From Candidatus Omnitrophota bacterium (lineage in GTDB: Bacteria > Omnitrophota > Gorgyraeia > Pluralincolimonadales > Pluralincolimonadaceae), in NCBI GenBank assembly GCA_028706795.1, contig JAQTVK010000003.1, forward strand, positions 1 to 19,280: a stretch of 19,280 bases of DNA. The letters are read 5' to 3'. This document shows positions 1 to 6,265 of this stretch, in pieces (position 1 is the first letter of the stretch; every line of letters starts with the position of its first letter). The notes below the pieces were generated by a model. It worked only from the letters and a program-made list of their open reading frames with translations, searched no databases and was not told the DNA's origin. The translations under genes and the position numbers were made by a program.

Positions 1-2
1 AT

Positions 3-1094
3 CTTATCGTCGTTTCGGACAAGGGGTTCTGGGTCCGTTCGATACTTATCGCCGGCGACGAAATGACCCATGCGATCGCCTCGAAGTTAAACATACCTTT
101 CGATAAGGCGGAAGATCTTAAGCGCAAAGAAGGGATGGTAGTCGCATCGGACAGCCTCGTTCCTTCGAGCATAACCCCGACCGGCAAAGACCTCGTCAAC
201 GCCCTGAACCCGGTCGTCTCCGACCTCATATCTTCGGTCATCCAGTCGATGGAATTTTACAAGACAAAACATGCCCGCGATACCGCTTTCAACGAGATCA
301 TATTATCCGGCGGCGGCTCAAAGCTCAAGGGCATAGAGGATTTCCTGGCGAAAGGGCTTGGCATGCAGATAAGGCGCGCCAATCTTGGCCAGAAGATAAA
401 ATGCCCGTCTAACCTCAGGGTCGATATAGATTTCCAGACGCGCTTCGGCTCTTCGATCGGCCTGGCTCTGCGGCTCCTCCAGAGGTGCCCGACCAATATA
501 GACCTGCTGCCGGCCGAGAGGAAGGAAGAGAGGGATTTCAGGAAAGAGAAATTCTGGATAATCTCTGCCGGCCTTCTCATCGCCGTGATACCGGTCACGA
601 TAGCGTATAATATCTGGTTCCAGTCGTCGACCTTAAGGAAGGAACTGACCTTCCTGGATTCGCTTTTGTCGGATTACGAGAACGTCAACACTGCGATAGC
701 CAAACTCAAGGAAGACATCAAGAGCAGCGAGGCAAGGCTTAAACCTTTTGAAAATCTTGCCGTAAAGAAAAGCCTCTCGCTTGAGGCTGTGCTGGAAATA
801 AGGAAACTCCTGCCCGAAGATACCTGGTTGACGTCGGTCTCCAAAGAGAAAGACCTTTTCTCTCTTGAGGGCAGGACGGTCTCCAGCCTCCTGACCATCA
901 ATGAGTTCAAGAACAGGCTTGCCTCTTCGCCGTTATTCGATTCGGTAGAGATAATATACGCGAGCCTGCCCCGCGAGACGGAAGAGGGCGATGGGCAGTA
1001 CAGGGATTTTTCCATAAAGTTCAGGATCAAGGGGACGGGCGAGGCAACTGCGGCCCCGAAGGTCGAGAAGGCCGAAACGAAAGGCAAGAAATAG
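3..1094 (+). CDS. PilM-PilN fusion (GspL-like) pilus/secretion assembly protein, 5' partial
   Basis: The frame is open from the left edge, so the true start lies upstream; 363 codons are visible. The first part is the C-terminal half of a PilM actin-like ATPase: a segment like the PilM/FtsA core, then LSGGGSKLKG (codons at 303-332), a nucleotide-binding signature of this fold. The motif NIDLLP follows at 495-512. It matches the INLLP peptide with which PilN N-termini bind PilM. After a charged linker comes one membrane segment (about 552-620), a coiled-coil stretch and a PilN-like ferredoxin-fold domain, with a basic, Ala-rich tail. Fused PilM and PilN is the layout of type II secretion GspL. 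The protein should sit in the inner membrane with PilM cytoplasmic and PilN periplasmic, pairing with the PilO-like product 3 bases downstream. The family is clear; whether it serves pili or secretion is not. Confidence 0.85.
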   Translation, partial: LIVVSDKGFWVRSILIAGDEMTHAIASKLNIPFDKAEDLKRKEGMVVASDSLVPSSITPTGKDLVNALNPVVSDLISSVIQSMEFYKTKHARDTAFNEIILSGGGSKLKGIEDFLAKGLGMQIRRANLGQKIKCPSNLRVDIDFQTRFGSSIGLALRLLQRCPTNIDLLPAERKEERDFRKEKFWIISAGLLIAVIPVTIAYNIWFQSSTLRKELTFLDSLLSDYENVNTAIAKLKEDIKSSEARLKPFENLAVKKSLSLEAVLEIRKLLPEDTWLTSVSKEKDLFSLEGRTVSSLLTINEFKNRLASSPLFDSVEIIYASLPRETEEGDGQYRDFSIKFRIKGTGEATAAPKVEKAETKGKK

Positions 1095-1097
1095 AAG

Positions 1098-1859
1098 ATG
1101 CCAAAAGGCATGAGCGAGTCATTAACGACTAAAGTTTCCCTGGGAGCGGTCATACTGGTCTCATTCCTTTTTTTAGGGGTTACCGTCTATGATAGATGGA
1201 GGATCGAAAGGGCTGTAGTGCAGAAGCAGCAGGAGCTCGAGGTCTACAAGAACCAGGGCCTCGGTTTCCTCAGCAGCGAAAAGAACCGCCTGGACAGGCA
1301 ACTCAAGTCCATGCAGGAAGCCGATAAGGAGATAAGCGGCATGCTATTCTCTAAACCCTCCTCCCGGATGGTGAAGGAAGCAGGCGACCCCCTCAAATTC
1401 AAGGAAGAATTATACAAGGTCCAAAACAAGATAAAAGAGGAAGGGGCTTCCATAAGTTTCCAATTCCCGTTCTGGCTGGGCTTCGACAGGTACGAACACG
1501 ACATACCGAATCCGACAGACCTTCCGTTCAGGGTAAAGCAGCTCGACATAATAAAGGAGATCGGGAACCTTGTCCTGGCCTCGAAGGCTCCGGAGATATC
1601 GACTATCGAATTTCTCGAGATCAAAAAAATAACGGCTGACAACAAGGAAATCCTTTATATGGAATTTCCCGTCAAGGTGATCCTCAAGTGCAACAATGAG
1701 AACCTGGTCAATTTTATGTATAAGCTGAGCGTCGCCGACATGCCTTTCAGGGTAGATTCGTTTAAGATAAAAGTTTCCTTAGACGAGGCCGCTCCCGACG
1801 GAGAGCTGACCGCCGAGATGGTCATAGTCGCTGCAGTATTGCCCGCGGAGAAGTTATGA
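1098..1859 (+). CDS. PilO/GspM-like (Amuc_1100-like) inner-membrane protein
   Basis: The product is 253 residues. It has a short N-terminal cytoplasmic tail, one membrane segment at about residues 13-31, a coiled coil at about 35-75 and a C-terminal alpha/beta region as expected for PilO/GspM. The stretch FPFWLGFDRYEHDIPNP (about 124-140), followed by a QLDIIKEIGNLVL helix, reminds me of the Amuc_1100 pilus-like family of Verrucomicrobia, a PilO relative. That is recognition from memory, not a search. By analogy it forms a heterodimer with the PilN-like domain encoded just upstream and links the inner-membrane platform to the periplasmic connector. The start at 1098 has only a poor ribosome site. 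A second in-frame ATG at 1110 is preceded by AAAAGG at very short spacing and is an alternative. The 3' end overlaps the next gene by 4 bases (ATGA). Confidence 0.75.
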   Translation: MPKGMSESLTTKVSLGAVILVSFLFLGVTVYDRWRIERAVVQKQQELEVYKNQGLGFLSSEKNRLDRQLKSMQEADKEISGMLFSKPSSRMVKEAGDPLKFKEELYKVQNKIKEEGASISFQFPFWLGFDRYEHDIPNPTDLPFRVKQLDIIKEIGNLVLASKAPEISTIEFLEIKKITADNKEILYMEFPVKVILKCNNENLVNFMYKLSVADMPFRVDSFKIKVSLDEAAPDGELTAEMVIVAAVLPAEKL

Positions 1860-2536
1860 AAGGCACATCCCGTATAATAGCCGCTGCCGCATTCGTCCTA
1901 TGGATATTGGCAATGTGGAAATCGTCTTCGGTCTTTGAGTCAAGGCAAGTCCCGTTCCATCCGGAAGAGGCCAAGGCCGGGGCCGTGGCCGTCAAAGAGG
2001 GGGCGGCAGCCTCCCTGCCAAACTCTTTTTCGAACGTGGAAGAATTGCTCAAATCTCCTTATACCGTCGAAAGATACCAGCCTCTTATTGATAAGAATAT
2101 CTTCATAAAGCCCGAACCTCCGCCCGATGTTTTTACGCCTGACAAACTGGTGTTGATATCCGTTTCTGCCGTGCCCCTGCCTTTTATGTTCAACGGTTTT
2201 ATCGAAAAGTCGGACGGGTCCATAATAGGCCAGATCAACTGGTCCGGGAAGACATATTTCGTGAAGAAAGGGCAAAAGCTTAAAGACTACAAAATAACGG
2301 ATATCAACAGCAAGATTCTCAAGATGGAAAACAAGGATGGCCAGATTATCCTTGACTATAAAAAGCCGGCGAAAAGCAAGGAATTTGTCGCAAAACTGCA
2401 CGACTCAATGAATAATAAGGATATCGAGGTAAAAAAGGATGACCCGGTCGGGGCGTATAAAGTGCTTGACATAAAACCTGATTCTGTGGTAATATACGGC
2501 CAAAATAAAGAGTGGGTTATAACAAAGGGGAGATGA
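1856..2536 (+). CDS. PilP/GspC-like periplasmic connector protein
   Basis: The product is 226 residues, starting at an ATGA overlap with the previous gene and preceded by GGAGAAG. Residues 7-21 form an N-terminal membrane anchor, followed by a low-complexity Ala/Glu linker. A motif DKNIF (79-83) with Pro-rich flank is typical of the GspC/PilP family (R/K-NIF..). Then comes PLPFMFNGFIE (107-117), the start of a homology-region (HR/PilP) beta domain. PilP and GspC span the periplasm from PilO/GspM to the N0 domain of the secretin, and the secretin genes follow directly. The domain seems to be present in two similar copies: VKKGQ...YKITDI (136-150) and VKKDD...YKVLDI (192-206). The family is fairly sure. 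Assignment to PilP or to GspC cannot be decided from sequence alone. Confidence 0.72.
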   Translation: MKGTSRIIAAAAFVLWILAMWKSSSVFESRQVPFHPEEAKAGAVAVKEGAAASLPNSFSNVEELLKSPYTVERYQPLIDKNIFIKPEPPPDVFTPDKLVLISVSAVPLPFMFNGFIEKSDGSIIGQINWSGKTYFVKKGQKLKDYKITDINSKILKMENKDGQIILDYKKPAKSKEFVAKLHDSMNNKDIEVKKDDPVGAYKVLDIKPDSVVIYGQNKEWVITKGR

Positions 2537-2541
2537 TATAA

Positions 2542-3660
2542 ATGAGTATGACCAATGAGGTTAAAAGAACACTCGGTAAGTTTTTTGTTTGCATCTTTTT
2601 GGCTTTTAATTCGTTCTTTATTATCTCATTAGGTAATGGTTTTTGCGCCAGGGCTTACGCTGCTGCCGATACGGATATAGCCGGTGACTCGATCGAGGCA
2701 AGGATAATAGCCCAGGACCTGGCCAAAGAGAAAAAAGTCGAACAAAAATCCCTCATTAAAGACCTCTTCAATCAAGCCAAGAGCGAATACGACGCCAAAA
2801 ATTACGAAACCGCGCAGCAGATTTTCGAGAGGATAGTCCAACTGGACCCCAAGAATAAACAAGCCGTCCATTATGTTGAATTGTGCAAAGATGGCATAGT
2901 GAAGACCGTCCCTGATACAATAACCGGTTCTATGGTGAAGCGCGGCAAAGCGAATTACGCTAACAAGGAGTATTCCGCTGCCGTAGGGGATTTTGAGAGC
3001 GCACTGGCCGCAAATCCGAGCGATATCGAAGCGCAGGCGTGGCTGATCAAAGCGAGACAGGCCGAAGGGTTAGTCAGCAGGGAAAGAGCCACCAAGGAAG
3101 AGCGCAAGTACGTCATAAAAAACAGGCGCGTAACGAACGAGGAGAAGGAAACATCCGAAGAAAAAGCACTCCTCGATGTGGATAGGGGATGGTTGCCTCC
3201 GGAGAAGACCGGCAGGGAAGAGCTGCAGGTCGAAGAGGTAATACCTGAGTCGGAGAGGGCCCAGATGGATGCAAGGAAGAAGCTCGAGGACAAGATGGCG
3301 AGCGTCATCGTTCCGGCCATATCGGTTACCGATGCCGACATCCAGGACCTTATCCGCCAGTTGACCGAGATGACCGGAGTAACGATAGTCATCGACGAAA
3401 AAGCCCTGGCCGAACTTACGAAAGAACAGCCGCTGAAGATAACGCTTAGCACCGTAACGCCGATGCCGTTGCTCGATCTCCTCGGTATCGCGTTCAAGAC
3501 GACGCAGCTGGGCTATAAAGTCGAGCCGAATTATGTTTGGGTCTCTAAAAAGTCGAACACGATCGAACTCGTGACAAAGACATATAAACTAAAATACGGC
3601 GAACGCAAGACGCACACGGTCAAATTGACAGAGTTTGAAGAAAAAACGGCAGAGAAATAA
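2542..3660 (+). CDS. Periplasmic TPR plus secretin N-domain (STN/N0-like) protein; separate N-terminal half of a secretin
   Basis: The product is 372 residues. A long export signal (hydrophobic 14-32, cleavage likely after AYA at 38-40) is followed by two TPR-like repeats (about 72-105 and 130-163). A very charged Lys/Glu-rich linker covers 175-250. A domain at about 255-335 (IVPAISVTDADIQDLIRQL, with VTIVIDEKAL and YVWVSKK) reads as the STN/N0 module found at the periplasmic end of secretins. It ends soon after KTYKLKYGE (346-354), a motif that in one-piece secretins normally runs into the next N domain. No secretin pore domain is present in this gene; it is found in the next two. The stop overlaps the next start by one base (TAATG). 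I infer that this protein docks to the PilP-like connector and to the separate pore proteins. AAAGGGGAGA at 2525-2534 serves as ribosome site. Confidence 0.72.
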   Translation: MSMTNEVKRTLGKFFVCIFLAFNSFFIISLGNGFCARAYAAADTDIAGDSIEARIIAQDLAKEKKVEQKSLIKDLFNQAKSEYDAKNYETAQQIFERIVQLDPKNKQAVHYVELCKDGIVKTVPDTITGSMVKRGKANYANKEYSAAVGDFESALAANPSDIEAQAWLIKARQAEGLVSRERATKEERKYVIKNRRVTNEEKETSEEKALLDVDRGWLPPEKTGREELQVEEVIPESERAQMDARKKLEDKMASVIVPAISVTDADIQDLIRQLTEMTGVTIVIDEKALAELTKEQPLKITLSTVTPMPLLDLLGIAFKTTQLGYKVEPNYVWVSKKSNTIELVTKTYKLKYGERKTHTVKLTEFEEKTAEK

Positions 3661-4784
3661 TGAAGAAAACATTTATCGCGGCTGCGTTAACGGTTTGCTT
3701 GGCGATCCCCCAGGTCGCGCTCTTTGCGGCCGATAACGGCAGCGGCCTCAGCATCAAAGATTACCTTGAGCGAAGCCTGCCTGCCCAGGAAGGGAGAAAG
3801 ATAACTTATAATGACGGCACGAAGCTCCTTACCGTCACCGATACGGAGGAAAACCAGGCAGTCATCAAGAATTTGATAAAAGGATTTGAGGTCGGCCCAA
3901 AACAGGTGATGATCGAGACAAGGTTCGTGGAAGTGGCTGTCACCGACCTGGACGAGCTCGGCATGGAATGGGATTTCTACCATCCGGGCAACGCCAACGA
4001 CAAAAACAGCGGGTTTACCATAGGCGCTCCTGTGGGCACGGCGTATCAAGGCGTGCAGTGGAACAATGATATAGAGTCCGCTTTCCCCGTCGTGGGGAAT
4101 TTCGCCGGCCAACTAATGATGTTCAAAGTCTTGGCCAACGGCGAGGCCTATATAGCGAATCTCAGATTTTTAGAGCAGCAGGGGAAGGCCAATCTCCTTT
4201 CCGCTCCCAAAGTGACCGCGATCTCCGGCCAGATGGCGAACATCCAGGTGATAAGGACATATCCTTACGTATCTGATTTTACGCTCGAGAACATAGGAAC
4301 GGCTGAGTTCCCCATCTGGAGTTACAAATTGGCTCTTGCCGAAAAACCGGTAGGCATATTCCTTGAGGCGACCCCCTATGTCACCGAAGGGTCGAATACC
4401 ATAACTTTGGACTTGCATCCCGAGGTGAGCGTCTTGCGGTCCCAGGTTGCGATCTCTAATTTACAGACTAGCGGCGAGACGGGACAGCTGGGCAATGTAA
4501 CCTCCGCAACCTCCGTAAAACTCATACCGAATGAACTGGGTTGGCCTGTCGTGGATGTGAGGACCACCCAGACGAGCGTTTCGGTAGACAGCGGAGCGAC
4601 GATAGTGCTCGGCGGGATGATCAAGGACAGCGAAACGGTGACGAAGAGGAAGATCCCTCTCCTGGGAGACATACCTTTGCTTGGACAAGCTTTCCGGTAT
4701 GATTACAAGAACCAGACCAAGACAAATCTGCTCATATTCATTACCGCGAGCATTATCGACGCGAAAGGCGAGGCTATAAGATGA
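3660..4784 (+). CDS. Secretin-domain outer-membrane protein, first paralogue
   Basis: The product is 374 residues with a clear signal peptide (residues 1-23, cleavage after LFA before ADNG). A short N domain follows (about 47-85, KITYNDG...LLTVTDTEEN), as in the last N module of PilQ/GspD proteins. The secretin domain begins near KQVMIETRFVEV (81-92). The C-terminal part holds the family's most conserved features: a VDSGATIVLGGMI beta strand region and IPLLGDIPLLG (332-342), then LLIFITASII. Secretins form large gated ring channels in the outer membrane. It is short for a secretin because the N0/TPR half is encoded in the preceding gene. It has its own signal peptide, so the split is not a simple frameshift. 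It shares long similar stretches with the next gene, into which it overlaps by ATGA. Confidence 0.85.
   Translation: MKKTFIAAALTVCLAIPQVALFAADNGSGLSIKDYLERSLPAQEGRKITYNDGTKLLTVTDTEENQAVIKNLIKGFEVGPKQVMIETRFVEVAVTDLDELGMEWDFYHPGNANDKNSGFTIGAPVGTAYQGVQWNNDIESAFPVVGNFAGQLMMFKVLANGEAYIANLRFLEQQGKANLLSAPKVTAISGQMANIQVIRTYPYVSDFTLENIGTAEFPIWSYKLALAEKPVGIFLEATPYVTEGSNTITLDLHPEVSVLRSQVAISNLQTSGETGQLGNVTSATSVKLIPNELGWPVVDVRTTQTSVSVDSGATIVLGGMIKDSETVTKRKIPLLGDIPLLGQAFRYDYKNQTKTNLLIFITASIIDAKGEAIR
4219..4250 (+). repeat. Direct repeat copy 1 inside the tandem secretin genes
   Basis: A 32-base block that recurs at 5373-5404 with one mismatch (C here, A there, at the 11th base). It encodes ISGQMANIQV in both paralogues. 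It is part of the coding duplication and not a separate element. Confidence 0.9.
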
Positions 4785-5884
4785 AGAATAGATATAGCGC
4801 TTCTTCGAGGCAGGCGATCTTATACTCGGCGGTCATTCTTCTTTCGTTGGCGGCCGGGCAGGTTTTTGCGGCGGACGAGCCGACCGAAGGAGAAGCATCC
4901 AGCATCGAGCAATATCTTCAGGATGCCTTGCCGGAGAACCCGGAAAGGAAGATCGTTTATGACCCGATGACCGGCGTCCTTACCGTTACCGATACCCCGG
5001 ATAACCAGTCGATGGCCAGGGATTTGATCGAATTATGGGATACGGGGCCCACGCAGGTAAGGATACAGGCGCGGTTCGTAGAGATCCAGGTTAATGATTT
5101 GCAGGAATTGGGGATCGAATGGCAGGTCTTTAAAGCGCAAAGATATCCCATGGATAAGAACGGCCACTGGAGCAATTTTGGGACAAGTATTTCCAGCGGG
5201 ACATTGAGCGAAGACCAGACTAACGCCGCTTTCTTCGGGACGGCGAACGAGACCTCGGGCTTGGGCTTGACCATCGGTAAGATGACGAATGCGGGGGATA
5301 TATACAGGGCGTACATAAAGGCGCTTGTCGAAAAGGGAAAAGCCAGCCTCTTGTCTTCGCCATCGGTCACCACGATCTCCGGACAGATGGCGAACATCCA
5401 GGTGGCTAACATAGTCCCTTACGCGTCGGACTATACGAGGACTAACATCGGCACCGCAGATTTCCCGGTAATGGTCGAGATATACAAAGTGGCTGAAAAG
5501 GTCACCGGCATATCGCTTGAAGTGACGCCCTCGGTCGGCGGCGACAGTAAAGTGGTCACAATGGACATACACCCCGAGGTCAGCGTCCTGGTCGACCAGA
5601 TCCCGATCTCTTCTTCGTCCGATTTCCCCGCAGACTTGGGTTATCCGGTCATAGATACAAGGACTACGCAGACGTCGGTGGTCGTTAAGAGCGGAGAGAC
5701 GGTCGTCCTGGGCGGATTAATAAGGGAAGATGAAAGAGTGACGAGAAGAAAGGTCCCGATCCTGGGCGATATACCCGGTTTAGGCTACCTTTTCAAGACC
5801 GACCACACCGAAAAGTCAAAGAAGAACCTGTTGATCTTCCTGACAGCCACGATATTGGACTCGAGAGGAGAACCGGTGCTATGA
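4781..5884 (+). CDS. Secretin-domain outer-membrane protein, second paralogue
   Basis: The product is 367 residues with the same layout as the preceding gene: signal peptide (cleavage after VFA, residue 30), N domain (about 57-90, KIVYDP...LTVTDTPDN), secretin domain from TQVRIQARFVEI (91-102), and the closing motif VPILGDIPGLG (325-335) followed by LLIFLTATIL. The two proteins align nearly throughout. Shared blocks include ISGQMANIQV and an NIGTA(E/D)FP motif, which marks a tandem duplication. The middle regions differ (the first has TIGAPVGTAYQ, this one a Ser/Thr-rich insert), and these parts usually form the gate or lip. The two could form a mixed ring, or each its own ring. The start is set by the ATGA overlap at 4781-4784, with GGCGAGG upstream. 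Confidence 0.85.
   Translation: MKNRYSASSRQAILYSAVILLSLAAGQVFAADEPTEGEASSIEQYLQDALPENPERKIVYDPMTGVLTVTDTPDNQSMARDLIELWDTGPTQVRIQARFVEIQVNDLQELGIEWQVFKAQRYPMDKNGHWSNFGTSISSGTLSEDQTNAAFFGTANETSGLGLTIGKMTNAGDIYRAYIKALVEKGKASLLSSPSVTTISGQMANIQVANIVPYASDYTRTNIGTADFPVMVEIYKVAEKVTGISLEVTPSVGGDSKVVTMDIHPEVSVLVDQIPISSSSDFPADLGYPVIDTRTTQTSVVVKSGETVVLGGLIREDERVTRRKVPILGDIPGLGYLFKTDHTEKSKKNLLIFLTATILDSRGEPVL
5373..5404 (+). repeat. Direct repeat copy 2 inside the tandem secretin genes
   Basis: This is the partner of the block at 4219-4250, identical at 31 of 32 bases by direct reading. Flanking sequence on both sides is clearly less similar at DNA level. Confidence 0.9.
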
Positions 5885-6207
5885 AACGCAGAATATTGCT
5901 GATATCCGTTTTTTTATGCGTTATTATCTTATCGTCAGCCGTGATGGCCCAGTACCTCCCCACTACTTCGTCAACAAAGTCCGGCAAGCAGAAGGACGTG
6001 ATCCTTACCCCCGCGGACATACAAGATTCCTATAAAGTCATAGGGATCGTCTCGATACGCGGCGGCGAAGTGAACCTCGACGCCTTAAACAGCAAGCTTA
6101 AGGATGCGGCAAAGGAATTGGGGGCCGATTACGTCATAGGCATACAGTATTTCAACTACAGCGGCTACGTATATGCCTATGGGACGGCCGTAAAGGTCAA
6201 GGAATAG
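5881..6207 (+). CDS. Small secreted YbjQ/DUF74-like protein at the end of the secretin cluster
   Basis: The product is 108 residues. The signal peptide is residues 1-23 (cleavage likely after VMA), with no lipobox Cys. A short polar linker follows, then a compact domain at about 50-106: YKVIGIVSIRGGEVNLDALNS, KLKDAAKELGADYVIGIQY and a closing YGTAVKV strand. The pattern helix-LGA(D/N)(Y/A)V(I/V)G-strand-GTAVKV is that of the YbjQ/DUF74 family and of related envelope domains such as RcsF. That match is from memory and is moderate. It overlaps the second secretin gene by ATGA and has GAGGAG upstream, so it is translated with the secretin. Its role is unknown. A periplasmic accessory or chaperone of the secretin is possible from position only. 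Confidence 0.6.
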   Translation: MKRRILLISVFLCVIILSSAVMAQYLPTTSSTKSGKQKDVILTPADIQDSYKVIGIVSIRGGEVNLDALNSKLKDAAKELGADYVIGIQYFNYSGYVYAYGTAVKVKE

Positions 6208-6265
6208 GAAGAACAATCCGGAAAGACCACGCCTTTTTCATTTTTCCCCGTAAAAACTTATACTA
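6208..6265 (+). other. Largest intergenic gap, between the secretin cluster and polA
   Basis: These 58 bases form the only real break in the window. It holds two T-rich runs (about 6234-6246) without a convincing GC-rich hairpin before them, so I do not call a terminator. There is no Shine-Dalgarno core in front of polA. A promoter for polA is possible here or inside the preceding gene, but no -35/-10 pair can be defended. Confidence 0.6.

Noticed and set aside
2542..4784. Frameshifted single secretin gene (sequencing error at 3660)
   Set aside because: The downstream frame begins with a full signal peptide and cleavage site, which would not occur in the middle of an intact secretin. The following paralogue has the same layout.
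6215..6252. Possible intrinsic terminator after the secretin cluster
   Set aside because: CGGAAA can pair with TTTCC of the T-rich run only with mismatches and a bulge. There is no GC-rich stem directly before a T-tract.
6259..6264. TATACT as a -10 box for polA
   Set aside because: It ends 1 base before the ATG, so transcription would begin inside the coding region, and no good -35 lies 16-18 bases upstream.
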